Both the position numbers and the translations under genes were made by a program. A DNA stretch of 64,000 nucleotides from Aquimarina sp. MAR_2010_214 (GTDB taxonomy: Bacteria; Bacteroidota; Bacteroidia; Flavobacteriales; Flavobacteriaceae): the NCBI RefSeq assembly GCF_002846555.1, contig NZ_PJMS01000001.1, positions 682,001-746,000 of the forward strand, read 5' to 3'. Positions 1 to 8,662 of this stretch are shown here, in pieces (positions within the stretch are counted from its first letter, which is position 1; each line of letters opens with the position of its first letter). The notes under the pieces were generated by a model, which did not search any database, had not been told where the DNA came from, and worked only from the letters and a program-made list of their open reading frames with translations.

Positions 1-336
1 TTCACTAACCTGTTGTCTTGCCCAATATACATCTACGTTTTCTTCAAAAACAATGGTTACTACTGATAGCCCGAAACGTGAAAACGAACGTATTTCTTCA
101 ATTTCAGGAATGGTAGCCATTGTAATTTCTACAGGAAAAGTGATTAGCCGCTCTATTTCTGGTGATGCCAATGTTGGAGAAGAGGTGATCACCTGTACTT
201 GATTATTTGTAATATCGGGAACAGCATCTACTGGCAGCTGTTTTAATGAATATATTCCCAAAATAATCAGTGCTAGTGTTAGTAATCCAATAATCAATTT
301 ATGAGTTATGGAATACCTAATTATTTTATTAAGCAT
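1..336 (-). CDS. CusA/CzcA-family heavy-metal efflux RND transporter (N-terminal part)
   Basis: The first 112 residues of an inner-membrane RND pump; the rest lies beyond the left edge. The start ATG is at 336. A transmembrane helix spans about residues 10-30, followed by LPVDAVPDITNNQVQV, the hallmark of the CusA/CzcA heavy-metal branch, and the periplasmic segment IEEIRSFSRFGLSVVTIVFE. Family members drive proton-coupled export of Cu/Ag or Co/Zn/Cd with an adaptor and an outer-membrane channel. The upstream gene on the same strand (464-778) encodes a Cys/His-rich small protein of a kind often found before such pumps. The metal cannot be decided from this fragment. Confidence 0.93.
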   Translation of the reverse strand, partial: MLNKIIRYSITHKLIIGLLTLALIILGIYSLKQLPVDAVPDITNNQVQVITSSPTLASPEIERLITFPVEITMATIPEIEEIRSFSRFGLSVVTIVFEENVDVYWARQQVSE

Positions 337-463
337 ATTATATTTTTAATTCAGTGAGACATCTCGATTCAATTCGATTAAGACAGAATTTCTCGATGTT
401 AAATACATATAACCTCCTTTAAAAAAAGGAGATAACTAGATATAATTATTCTATAAAACTGAA

Positions 464-778
464 TTATACTTGTGGTGGCTGGAGTGGTGTATTAGAAATA
501 TCTTTTCCAACACTGTCGAAGTGAGCAAACATTTCTGTAGAAATTCCTGATAACAATAATTCACATGTATCAATATTGAGATCGATTACATGAACGTGGC
601 AACAATGACATTGGCAAAAGGGTGAACATAAATCATTCTCTACATCATGATCATGATTTTCACAAGAATCAGCAAAAGTCTCAATTTGAGAATCATCTGT
701 AATAGATACATTATCATTACAAGGCATAAAATTAAGTGCCAGAAAATATATTGATAATATGAATACTAAAACTTTCAC
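464..778 (-). CDS. small secreted Cys/His-rich protein (DUF6660-like)
   Basis: A 104-residue protein starting at GTG (no in-frame ATG fits). It has an N-terminal hydrophobic signal-like segment (residues 3-18) ending near Cys20, and a dense metal-type motif CSPFCQCHCCHVH at about 51-63, giving five Cys and three His within 13 residues. It ends with a Pro-Pro-Gln-Val tail. The pattern matches small Bacteroidota proteins encoded beside CusA/CzcA pumps (DUF6660-type, from memory). It probably binds or senses soft metal ions in the periplasm. It lies 127 bp upstream of the efflux pump gene on the same strand, so co-transcription is likely. Confidence 0.75.
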   Translation of the reverse strand: MKVLVFILSIYFLALNFMPCNDNVSITDDSQIETFADSCENHDHDVENDLCSPFCQCHCCHVHVIDLNIDTCELLLSGISTEMFAHFDSVGKDISNTPLQPPQV

Positions 779-934
779 ATTACAAAGATAGCAATATTGT
801 AATGCAATCGTATTGCAAAATTATTTATATAATGAGTATCATAAATTATTTTTCGGAGAATACTACTTATTTACAAAGACAGAAAAATTATTGGAATTTG
901 ACTATAATTTTATGGTTCTATATTCCAAAATACC

Positions 935-972
935 GTAAAAAAACAACCCCCGGGTTAACTACTCCCAGGGGT
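935..972 (-). terminator. terminator-like palindrome, copy A of a duplicated segment
   Basis: On the minus strand a GC-rich stem (arms at 946-954 and 964-972, one mismatch, 9-nt loop) is followed by TTGTTTTTTT, as expected for an intrinsic terminator. It lies in the gap between the small Cys/His protein and the lipoprotein gene at 1421. Together with its flank (to about 1022) it resembles 1330-1408. Confidence 0.6.
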
Positions 973-1408
973 CTAAATTGAAACTTAATTGTATTTAACA
1001 CAAACTCAACTTATACTAATTATGATAGTTCCAATTATAATATATTATATTATTTGTCTAGGTCTTTGACACGAAGATAAGCCCTATCCTTTAAATATTT
1101 TAACGTTTTTTTAATGATAATTAACACTTAATAATACGTTAATACATTGATAAAATCAATGCCACTAACTTACTAAAAGTCAATTTTCAAACTACTTTCT
1201 TTTATGTACTAATTATGCTTATTGTATTCCCAGTGTTTTTTAAATTTTTCCCTAACACTGTAGATCTTTTACTTTTACAAAATTAATGCCAATTTTGTTT
1301 GGTTTACTTTTTTTAACTTAACTTTAAGTAAACCCTCGGGTAACTACTCCCGAGGGCATGAATTGAAACTAATTATGAAATTTTACACAAATTCAACTTA
1401 CATAATTA
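943..1408. repeat. duplicated ~80-bp intergenic segment (943-1022 and 1330-1408)
   Basis: Two similar segments lie in the 642-bp gene-free stretch 779-1420. Each has a GGG/CCC palindrome with the shared loop core TAACTACT, then AATTGAAACT, then an A/T-rich stretch containing ACACAAA-TCAACTTA. Copy A (943-1022) carries a T-run on the minus strand. Copy B (palindrome 1333-1356, a perfect 8-bp stem) lacks a clean T-run but sits just after the stop of the lipoprotein gene. No gene is seen between them. They may be duplicated 3' regions left when an intervening gene was lost; that is inference. Confidence 0.5.
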
Positions 1409-1420
1409 ATCGAGTTTCAA

Positions 1421-2020
1421 TTATTGTACTGTAATATCAAAACTTTGAGTAATATCTGTTTCACCCCCTGCATTTGCGATATTACCTCCTGCTACTCCTT
1501 CCGCAGCTTTATTAGGTTTATGTTTTAGCGTTACTGTTAAAGTTCCGGTTCCAGCAGCTGTTGTCGTTAATGTAAATGTAAGTCCAACAGGATTCGTAGT
1601 AGTAAACGCTGTTCCGTCTTCTTTTTTATAATCAGATTCTTTATCGGTATAAACTGTCGTAATGTTTAGTGCAGAACTTGTTTCATAGAAAAACTGATGT
1701 TCATCTGCTTCTTTCTCTATTTCCTCATTAATTACTTCGACAGGGCTCTCAGATTCGTTAAGCAGTACTACAGAACCATTATATGTTGTATTGGCACTTA
1801 AATTACCTGAAACCGTTACTACTGGTTTTTTCGGACCATCTGCTCCGTCTTCATCGGTAACAACCAAAGTTGTGGTATTTGCACCGTCAACTAGAGACAC
1901 TGTCATTTTGGTTATTAATTCTTCTTCATTAACGGGTACGGGATTATCATCATCACTAGAGCAAGATGCGAATAAAATACCTCCAACGATAAGTATTGAT
2001 AAAAGTTTACGTGTGTTCAT
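1421..2020 (-). CDS. lipoprotein partner of the TonB receptor
   Basis: A 199-residue predicted lipoprotein. The lipobox LFASC puts the lipidated Cys at residue 20, followed by an acidic Ser/Asp linker. The remainder is Thr-rich beta sequence with an Asp-Glu-Asp-Gly-Ala-Asp-Gly segment near 57-63 and a conserved-looking SGNLSANTTYNGSVVLLN stretch. Its start is 16 bp after the stop of the TonB-dependent receptor gene on the same strand, so the two are almost certainly one operon. This placement suggests a surface or periplasmic partner that hands substrate to the receptor. The family resembles flavobacterial proteins labelled 'type 1 periplasmic binding fold superfamily'; function is not known. 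Confidence 0.75.
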   Translation of the reverse strand: MNTRKLLSILIVGGILFASCSSDDDNPVPVNEEELITKMTVSLVDGANTTTLVVTDEDGADGPKKPVVTVSGNLSANTTYNGSVVLLNESESPVEVINEEIEKEADEHQFFYETSSALNITTVYTDKESDYKKEDGTAFTTTNPVGLTFTLTTTAAGTGTLTVTLKHKPNKAAEGVAGGNIANAGGETDITQSFDITVQ

Positions 2021-2036
2021 TATTTCTAAATTTAAT

Positions 2037-4430
2037 TTAATAGTTAACTGATAATCTTAATAAAAAATTCCTACCCAAATCATCTGCAAAATATCGCTGA
2101 CGATTTAAGTAATTTCTATAGTTTGTATTTAATATGTTGTTTATTGTTAATCCAACTTTTAGTTTATTTCGTTCTCCCAAAGAAAACTCCATACTAGTAT
2201 CTGCATTTAATAAATGATATGCATCTGGAGGAGTATTGACCTCTAACAATACATTTTCATTTTGCTGTGGAGAAAACACAGGGATATTGGGCGGGTATTC
2301 ATTTTGTCTAAAAAAATATTGACTTTCTAAAGAAACATTAAATCCGAACCAATTTTTGTTACTATAAGTAATACCGTTATTAAAAGTTGGCGCAGGGATA
2401 TTAATCAACGCGATATCTTTTTCATTTTCTTTTCCTTTTACCATAGAAAAACTATGATCTGTTCTCCAGTTCTGATGCCAATTAGCGTAAGTCTTGGCGT
2501 CGACTCCTAATAATGTAACATTGGTTTGTCTATATCGCCATACAGGAAATGCTCCTCGTATCGATAATTCGAGACCTATAGGCTCTAGCAAAATATAATC
2601 ATTTATAAAATTGGCATATGGTGCTATTTCCCATCCCCATTTTTCTGTATTCTTTTGTGCGGTTAGAGATATTTTATGAGATGTTTCCTGATCCATCCTT
2701 AAATCTCCCAACTCAATTCTGGCAGCCGAGTGGTGTAAACCATCACTAAATAACTCTGAAGGATTAGGAGCACGTTGTGCTAATGCATAATTAAATCTAA
2801 ATTCGTAATCTTCTCTAAAAGTATATTGTATTCCGGCAGTACCAGAAACACTATGGTAATCAAAAACTGGATTAGTGAGCCATTGCGTATTAAAATCCTC
2901 AATAATAAGATCAGAAAAATCTACACCATATCCTCTTTCTTCCCATCTGGTTTTCAAATAAAACTTTTTAGCATCCATACGATTATAATCGTATCGAATA
3001 CCTGCATCTACAATGATATCATTTGTTACGCCGTATTCACCTGTAATAAATGCTCCGACATCATACTTATCATAGTCGGGAATTAATCTTCTTACTCCTG
3101 TACTGGGATCTGCAAAATTATTCTGATATCTAAATAACACTCCTACATTCCACAGAAAATCAGGATTCGAATCAAATTTAAAATCTGAAGTTAGCGTATG
3201 TGTTTTTAGCTCAAGATCTATACTAGGTAATTTAGTAAGTTCTTCTGTTCTGCGAATATCAAACTCAAATCGTTTATTATATTGAAAATCATATTGTGTA
3301 TTCCATTTCCCAAGTTCTTCAAAACGTTTAAAATACCGAAGACGTCCCAAATGGTGAGTAACTTCTTGCTTAGGATTATCAATCTCATAGGTAAAATCTC
3401 TAATAATTGCAGGTTGCTGTTCATTAATAGCATTTATAAGATCGTCTACATTACCAATATGAGATGTTGCTAATACTCCAATTTCATTATCAAAAAAAGA
3501 ATAATATGCATCCCAGCCGTGGGTAAATTTATTTACTCCAAAAGATAGAGATGCTCCTTTTTGGAATACCCCTGTATTAGAGAGAATATAGTCTGGTGTT
3601 TCTACATCTCCAAAACGTTTTAACGATCCTTGTGCTTTAACAAACAAGCCGTTTTTGTATCCTTTTATCAATTCTGAAGAAATTGATCCTCCTCGTCCAT
3701 TTGTAGCTCCTGCAACCAGAGTCTTACCAAACAATGTATCTTTTGAAGGTACTTTACGAGGTTCCATAATGATAACACCACCTATTGCGTCTCCTCCGTA
3801 TTGTAATGCAGAAGCTCCTTTAACAACAGTAACATTTCCTGCTGTGTTAATATCTACATTAGGTGCATGTTCATCACCCCACTCCATATCTTGCATACGA
3901 ACGCCATTATTCATGATCAACACACGACTTCCGCTAAGACCCTGAATAATCGGTTTTACAATCGTGGATCCAGTATTTAAAGACGAAACACCTGTAATTT
4001 CTTTAAGGGCATCTCCCAAAGAGGCACTGCCGTATTTTTCTATGATATCAGAACCTATAGTTTCTTCTTGAGCAGATGTTGTTTTAGTATCATTGGCTCC
4101 CGAAACTTTTACTTCTTCTAATTCATTAAGGTGGTGTTCTAAGGAGAAATCTTTTGAGGACGTTTTGCCTACATCAAGAGTTACTACCTGAGAATTACAC
4201 TTTTCATGAGAAACAGTAAAAGCATATGCTGTTGCACATAAACCTGTAATAGAATATCTACCAGAAGCGTCTGTCACGATTGTACGATTATTAAATGTTA
4301 TTGTAGCGCCTTCAAGGGGTTCTCCGTCATGAAAATCTATGACTCTGCCAGAAAGTATTTTATCACATTCTTGTGCCGAAAGGAGATGAATCCCTAAAAG
4401 AAACACAAATAACCAAGTGTGTCTTTTCAT
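2037..4430 (-). CDS. TonB-dependent outer-membrane receptor, ZnuD-like
   Basis: 797 residues from the ATG at 4430, chosen because it opens directly into a signal peptide (MKRHTWLFVFLLGIHLLSAQ); an upstream in-frame start would add 15 residues before it. Order: signal peptide, carboxypeptidase-regulatory-like beta domain (about 25-105), plug with the segment GLSGSRVLIMNNGVRMQDMEWGDEHAPN split around residues 165-195, then a 22-strand-type barrel ending in a terminal aromatic-rich strand (RLSVNY). The plug motif is typical of the ZnuD branch of receptors, known for zinc uptake in Neisseria. It would import a metal or metal chelate across the outer membrane. The small protein at 4508-4792 and the lipoprotein at 1421-2020 flank it on the same strand. 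Zinc specificity is inference. Confidence 0.88.
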   Translation of the reverse strand: MKRHTWLFVFLLGIHLLSAQECDKILSGRVIDFHDGEPLEGATITFNNRTIVTDASGRYSITGLCATAYAFTVSHEKCNSQVVTLDVGKTSSKDFSLEHHLNELEEVKVSGANDTKTTSAQEETIGSDIIEKYGSASLGDALKEITGVSSLNTGSTIVKPIIQGLSGSRVLIMNNGVRMQDMEWGDEHAPNVDINTAGNVTVVKGASALQYGGDAIGGVIIMEPRKVPSKDTLFGKTLVAGATNGRGGSISSELIKGYKNGLFVKAQGSLKRFGDVETPDYILSNTGVFQKGASLSFGVNKFTHGWDAYYSFFDNEIGVLATSHIGNVDDLINAINEQQPAIIRDFTYEIDNPKQEVTHHLGRLRYFKRFEELGKWNTQYDFQYNKRFEFDIRRTEELTKLPSIDLELKTHTLTSDFKFDSNPDFLWNVGVLFRYQNNFADPSTGVRRLIPDYDKYDVGAFITGEYGVTNDIIVDAGIRYDYNRMDAKKFYLKTRWEERGYGVDFSDLIIEDFNTQWLTNPVFDYHSVSGTAGIQYTFREDYEFRFNYALAQRAPNPSELFSDGLHHSAARIELGDLRMDQETSHKISLTAQKNTEKWGWEIAPYANFINDYILLEPIGLELSIRGAFPVWRYRQTNVTLLGVDAKTYANWHQNWRTDHSFSMVKGKENEKDIALINIPAPTFNNGITYSNKNWFGFNVSLESQYFFRQNEYPPNIPVFSPQQNENVLLEVNTPPDAYHLLNADTSMEFSLGERNKLKVGLTINNILNTNYRNYLNRQRYFADDLGRNFLLRLSVNY

Positions 4431-4507
4431 TTGTAAAATAAATAATAGATAAACTGATTGGTATGGATATACCACAGTTAAGTTTCGATAATAAAGTTTA
4501 GGTAAAA

Positions 4508-4792
4508 CTAAGCTACAGGGGGAGCTTTGTTTAGAAAATTGTAAGCAACAGATGAATCAAAATATCGATTCACATAATTTGCTCGAACAATATCGGCAGG
4601 AACATGTACTGCTTCAGAAATAGTAACTGTGTCTGCAGATGTAAAATTATCATTATGATGATCAGAAGTAAATTTACAAAGAGTGCAATCTGTATCATCA
4701 GCATCATGACCCACAATATGTAAGTCTGCCAATTGAATGATACCGAAGAGTACCAAAAATACGGAAGCCAGTATTTGTCTATTAAACTTCAT
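4508..4792 (-). CDS. small secreted protein with a His/Asp/Cys metal-type motif
   Basis: 94 residues, ATG start. A hydrophobic N-terminal segment (about 8-24) is followed by HIVGHDADDTDCTLCKF, with two Cys spaced CxxC, and by a His-His pair soon after. The C-terminus ends in KAPPVA. Short proteins of this build (DUF2946-like: N-terminal helix, CxxC, Pro-Pro tail) are often encoded next to copper or zinc transport genes. Here it is the first gene before the ZnuD-like receptor, about 77 bp upstream. The family assignment is tentative; a metal-related role is inferred from the motif and context. Confidence 0.65.
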   Translation of the reverse strand: MKFNRQILASVFLVLFGIIQLADLHIVGHDADDTDCTLCKFTSDHHNDNFTSADTVTISEAVHVPADIVRANYVNRYFDSSVAYNFLNKAPPVA

Positions 4793-4849
4793 AACAACAA
4801 ATAAACGAAAAAAAATGATTGCTTATTGTATTTTTTGGCTAATAAAGTG

Positions 4850-5698
4850 TTAAAGACCTGTAAGATCTATACTTTTTTGCACTATTAACTCAAGATGTTT
4901 TGATAAATTGTTGCCTTGCCAGGGATGTTTTACACCAAATATATGATCTGCTCCTTCTACTATATATAATTGACTATTGACACTCCAAGCATGTATATTT
5001 TTACTTTCTTGTATATCAACTGTTGGATCGCTTGTGCCATGAACAATCAAATGTGGTATTTTAATTTTTTTGGCAGCATTAGCGATGGTTAATCTATCTT
5101 CATTCTCTATAAAAGATGTATAAAACTGAAAATAATGCGGCATTTGCTGTTTGGTTCTTCCGTTTTCGATATAGGTTACTCCAGTATTCTTCCAGTACTC
5201 AAAGACTTTTCCTTTTGGAAATCGATTTTTATAATCAGAAACACTCGCCCATGTTATTAATTGCGTTACTCTCTTATCTTCTGCTGCTTTAATGGTTACG
5301 ATTCCGCCACCACGAGAATGACCTATCAAAGAAATGTTTGAGGTATTAATTTCATTTCTAAATTTAAAATCTGAGGAAGTAGTCCAATCTATAATTGTTT
5401 CTAGATCATCTAATTCTTTGATATAATTATTATTACCAAAAGCTTCTAGATCAGGAAAGTCAATGGGTTGTTCTATAGTGCCTCCATTATGGGAAAAATT
5501 AAATTTTATAAAGAAAAATCCAGCATTGGCAAAAGCTTCTGCAACCAAATCCCAAGCACCCCAATCTTTAAAACCTTTATATCCATGGCAAAAAATAATA
5601 ACCGGTTTTTGTACTCCATCTTTTTTGTAAAAGACATCTGTCAAAATTGGTTTTTGATATCTTCCTTTGACTATTATATTTTTGTTTTTGGCCATCAT
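4850..5698 (-). CDS. alpha/beta hydrolase
   Basis: 282 residues, no signal peptide, so cytoplasmic. An oxyanion-hole style HGYKG lies at 38-42, the nucleophile elbow GHSRGG gives Ser128, the acid is Asp224 in HGTSDPTVD and the base His252 in EGADHIFG. This is a complete catalytic triad of a serine hydrolase of the dienelactone hydrolase/acyl-peptidase type. The substrate cannot be told. It starts 42 bp after the stop of addB on the same strand and may be co-transcribed with it. Two adjacent ATGs start the gene; either could be used. Confidence 0.85.
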   Translation of the reverse strand: MMAKNKNIIVKGRYQKPILTDVFYKKDGVQKPVIIFCHGYKGFKDWGAWDLVAEAFANAGFFFIKFNFSHNGGTIEQPIDFPDLEAFGNNNYIKELDDLETIIDWTTSSDFKFRNEINTSNISLIGHSRGGGIVTIKAAEDKRVTQLITWASVSDYKNRFPKGKVFEYWKNTGVTYIENGRTKQQMPHYFQFYTSFIENEDRLTIANAAKKIKIPHLIVHGTSDPTVDIQESKNIHAWSVNSQLYIVEGADHIFGVKHPWQGNNLSKHLELIVQKSIDLTGL

Positions 5699-5740
5699 AA
5701 TTTTAAATGCAATAGTTTAGTAATAACCTGTTGTATACAG

Positions 5741-8476
5741 TTATACTTCTTTTTCAATAAATGGGGTTTCAATATTAAAAATTTCCAGGATCAGTTTTTT
5801 TAACTGTAACAAATAATCATCAAATACTGCATTTGTAATTTCGTAATTTGCTTTCCCTCTTACGCTCTCTTTTGTTCCAAACTTAAGAAATCCTTCCTGA
5901 AGATTCTTAAATGAAATTATACCTGCCTGAAAGGCTTCTGAAATCGGATTTTCATTGTGTTGCATATATGCATATGCCAAAACCTGAATTACTTTGCTGT
6001 ATTTATACTCATCGGTGATTATATCCCAATCCATAATAACAACATCGCTTCGACCTACTCTTCCTGTTTTATAATCTATTACTCGTACTTGTCCATCTAA
6101 CTCATCAATTCGATCTACTTTTCCTTTAATATAAATAGGAAAATCCAACTCAGGAATATTCAATTTTGTTTTTAGATTACTTTCTATAGCCAGAATCTTT
6201 AATCGGGCTCCACTTCTTATTAATTTCTCCTCGGCTTTTAGGAAGTTATATACGTACTGCTTAGCTACTTCAAAAATTAAAAGATTTTTGCCTTGCGTGA
6301 TATTGAGCTTTGTATATTCTTGCTTAAACTGACCTCGAAGTTCGATATCAATTTGATTTCTCATTGTATTGATGTCTTCTATAGCAAGAAATTTACCTTC
6401 TAATGGTTTATAAAAAGTTTCGAGTGTATTATGAATTACCGTCCCTAAAGTATTTGCGGCAATAGTTTCTTCTACCTCTTCGGTTTCTGTAACACCCAAT
6501 ACATATTTATAATAGAAATCCATTGGGTTTCTTATATAAGCAGTTAGTGCAGAAGGTGACAACCCATGAGCACTTAGTTTTTTTAGTTTTAGTAAAATAG
6601 CTTCATTTTTTCTAATCTGTAATGGTTGATTGATTAATTGAGGTACTTTTGCTGATACCACATATTTTGTAAGCTTATGTTTTGGTCTTTTATCAATATC
6701 TAGCTGAAGTAAGAACCTGCTCTTTTCTCCACCACCCACTCCTTCGTCTTCTGTATTATACAGTAGATATACTTTTTTAGCCCTTTGGATTAATCTATAA
6801 AAGTGATATGTATATATAGCGTCTTTTTCTTTATAGGTAGGGAGATTGTATGCCCTCTTCAAATCATAAGGAATAAAAGAATTCATGCTCTTTCCTGCAG
6901 GTAAAACTCCTTCATTAACCGAAGTGATAATGACTGTTTCAAAATCAAGACATCTGGATTCTAACATTCCCATGAGCTGTAACCCACTAAATGGTTCGCC
7001 AGAAAAATCCAGAGTTTCAGACATCATAATATCTTTATACAATGTATACAAAGATCCTATCGTTTTTAAATATTGATAGCTCGTATGTAATGTAAAAACT
7101 TTATTAAAAACTAAATAGAAATGATACACATATTCTAGTTCTAACTCGTCTTTTTTCTTATCCAGATTATTCTTGAGCAGTAGTATTATTTTCCTACAGT
7201 TTTCTAAAGCTATGGTGACATCTTTCCACGGTTCAAATAGTAATCCAAGAGCTTTCTTTTCCTTAGCTGGAACTTTCTCCTGTAGTTTGTCTAATGTTAT
7301 GTAAACGATATTTTCTTTAGCAATGGTATTGATCAATCGTGTTACTTCAAATCCTAATATTCTATATGCCGGAAGGCTATTTAAAATTTCTAATACTAAT
7401 TTATAATAGAATCCTTTGGGGCTAGAATTTTTATGAAGACTAAATAGCAACTCAAAAAATGCAGCTATTGGAACTTCTTTAAGAGGTAGTCCCATTGTAA
7501 TATTTAGGGCTTCTATTGTATTGGGCAATGAATTAAGTAAGGGTTGTAATAGCGTTTCGTCTGCAAGTACCAAAGCTGTTTTTTCGACCTCAGATTTGGG
7601 TATCGAAGTAAGTATTTGACCAATAGATTTTGCTTGACCTATATTCTTAGGCACTCCTATTAGGGTAATGTCCTTTTCTGAAGAAAAATTGTTTTGTATC
7701 CATTGAAACGGTTTCTTTTTATAATATTCCCATTGATTTTTATATGTTCTTAAGAATAAAGACGCTTCGTGATAGGCATTTTCTACAAAAAACTGATCTG
7801 CATCCCAATATACCTGAGCAATGTCGGCTTCTAAAAGTGATTGAAAAATGATCTGCTCAGCATTATTAAGAGCATTAAACCCTACTAGGATATGTGTTCT
7901 ATTTTCAGTATTAACATATGTTTTGATATCTTCTGATGCTTTTCTGTACAGCAACCCTTGATATCCAATTTTTTTTGAAAGCAATTTATTTTTAAAATTG
8001 CTGTAATAATCCATCAGGTTTTCCCAAAACCTAATATAATTTTTAACTAATTCTGTTTTCTCTTTTTGTAGGTACCAATGATTTAAGTCCTGTATTCCTG
8101 ATAAATAAGTAAAGAAACTCTTATGATCTATACAATACCTATCGATTTCATTAAAATCATAAATTAGGGTCTGGGCCCAATTACTAAATGTTTCAAAATC
8201 CTCTTTTTCTAGGTGAGTATGAGTATTCAGATATGCTTCATAAAACTCAAATAATGTCTGAACATTATCAATTTGTTGAAGTCCTGACAATCGAACAATA
8301 AATTCTTCAATACTAAGGATTATTGGTGCAAAAAGAGTTTGATCAGGATATGTTTCTAAAAGTTCTTTTTTGAGAAAAAGCCCTGCTCTTTTACTAGGTA
8401 CCAGAAAAATCAGATCGCTTATTTTTTCTGTCGTGCCCTGTACTTCTAGTATAACTTCTTTTAGAAAACTTTTCAA
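5741..8476 (-). CDS. addB: AddB-like PD-(D/E)XK nuclease subunit
   Basis: 911 residues. The N-terminal part is a helicase-like fold without a Walker A loop (LIFLVPSKRAGLFLKKELL near 22-40). The C-terminal part is a RecB-family nuclease: SPSALTAYIRNPMDFYYKY around 655, then RVIDYKTGRVG around 810 carrying the catalytic Asp and Lys. In the usual S..L..Y..CP pattern the Cys is replaced by Asn and no Cys cluster follows, so it lacks the iron-sulfur staple of Bacillus AddB. AddAB processes double-strand ends for RecA recombination. The start codon is TTG, as no in-frame ATG fits. addA is 1.9 kb upstream on the same strand, with an ompA gene in between. Confidence 0.85.
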   Translation of the reverse strand: MKSFLKEVILEVQGTTEKISDLIFLVPSKRAGLFLKKELLETYPDQTLFAPIILSIEEFIVRLSGLQQIDNVQTLFEFYEAYLNTHTHLEKEDFETFSNWAQTLIYDFNEIDRYCIDHKSFFTYLSGIQDLNHWYLQKEKTELVKNYIRFWENLMDYYSNFKNKLLSKKIGYQGLLYRKASEDIKTYVNTENRTHILVGFNALNNAEQIIFQSLLEADIAQVYWDADQFFVENAYHEASLFLRTYKNQWEYYKKKPFQWIQNNFSSEKDITLIGVPKNIGQAKSIGQILTSIPKSEVEKTALVLADETLLQPLLNSLPNTIEALNITMGLPLKEVPIAAFFELLFSLHKNSSPKGFYYKLVLEILNSLPAYRILGFEVTRLINTIAKENIVYITLDKLQEKVPAKEKKALGLLFEPWKDVTIALENCRKIILLLKNNLDKKKDELELEYVYHFYLVFNKVFTLHTSYQYLKTIGSLYTLYKDIMMSETLDFSGEPFSGLQLMGMLESRCLDFETVIITSVNEGVLPAGKSMNSFIPYDLKRAYNLPTYKEKDAIYTYHFYRLIQRAKKVYLLYNTEDEGVGGGEKSRFLLQLDIDKRPKHKLTKYVVSAKVPQLINQPLQIRKNEAILLKLKKLSAHGLSPSALTAYIRNPMDFYYKYVLGVTETEEVEETIAANTLGTVIHNTLETFYKPLEGKFLAIEDINTMRNQIDIELRGQFKQEYTKLNITQGKNLLIFEVAKQYVYNFLKAEEKLIRSGARLKILAIESNLKTKLNIPELDFPIYIKGKVDRIDELDGQVRVIDYKTGRVGRSDVVIMDWDIITDEYKYSKVIQVLAYAYMQHNENPISEAFQAGIISFKNLQEGFLKFGTKESVRGKANYEITNAVFDDYLLQLKKLILEIFNIETPFIEKEV

Positions 8477-8605
8477 GTATGTATGATTTTATGTGCAAGA
8501 TATTAAATCTTAAGACAAACCTGAACCTATTAAGTAGAATCGATCTTTGTTAAATTTTAGATGTCAAACTTTACTTTGGGATATCCGTTTAATTTTATAA
8601 AAATA

Positions 8606-8637
8606 AAAAACGTCCCGAAAATTTCGGGACGTTTTAT
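8606..8637. terminator. bidirectional intrinsic terminator between addB and ompA
   Basis: Near-perfect hairpin CGTCCCGAAA/ATTTCGGGACG (8611-8631) with an A-run on its left and T-run on its right. It follows the stop of the ompA gene on the minus strand (8663), so the porin transcript should end before addB. Confidence 0.85.
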
Positions 8638-8662
8638 TATTATAATCGAGAGACTTTTATTC

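Noticed and set aside
2826..3945. Plus-strand ORFs opposite the TonB receptor
   Set aside because: They are shadows; the minus frame is a full-length receptor.
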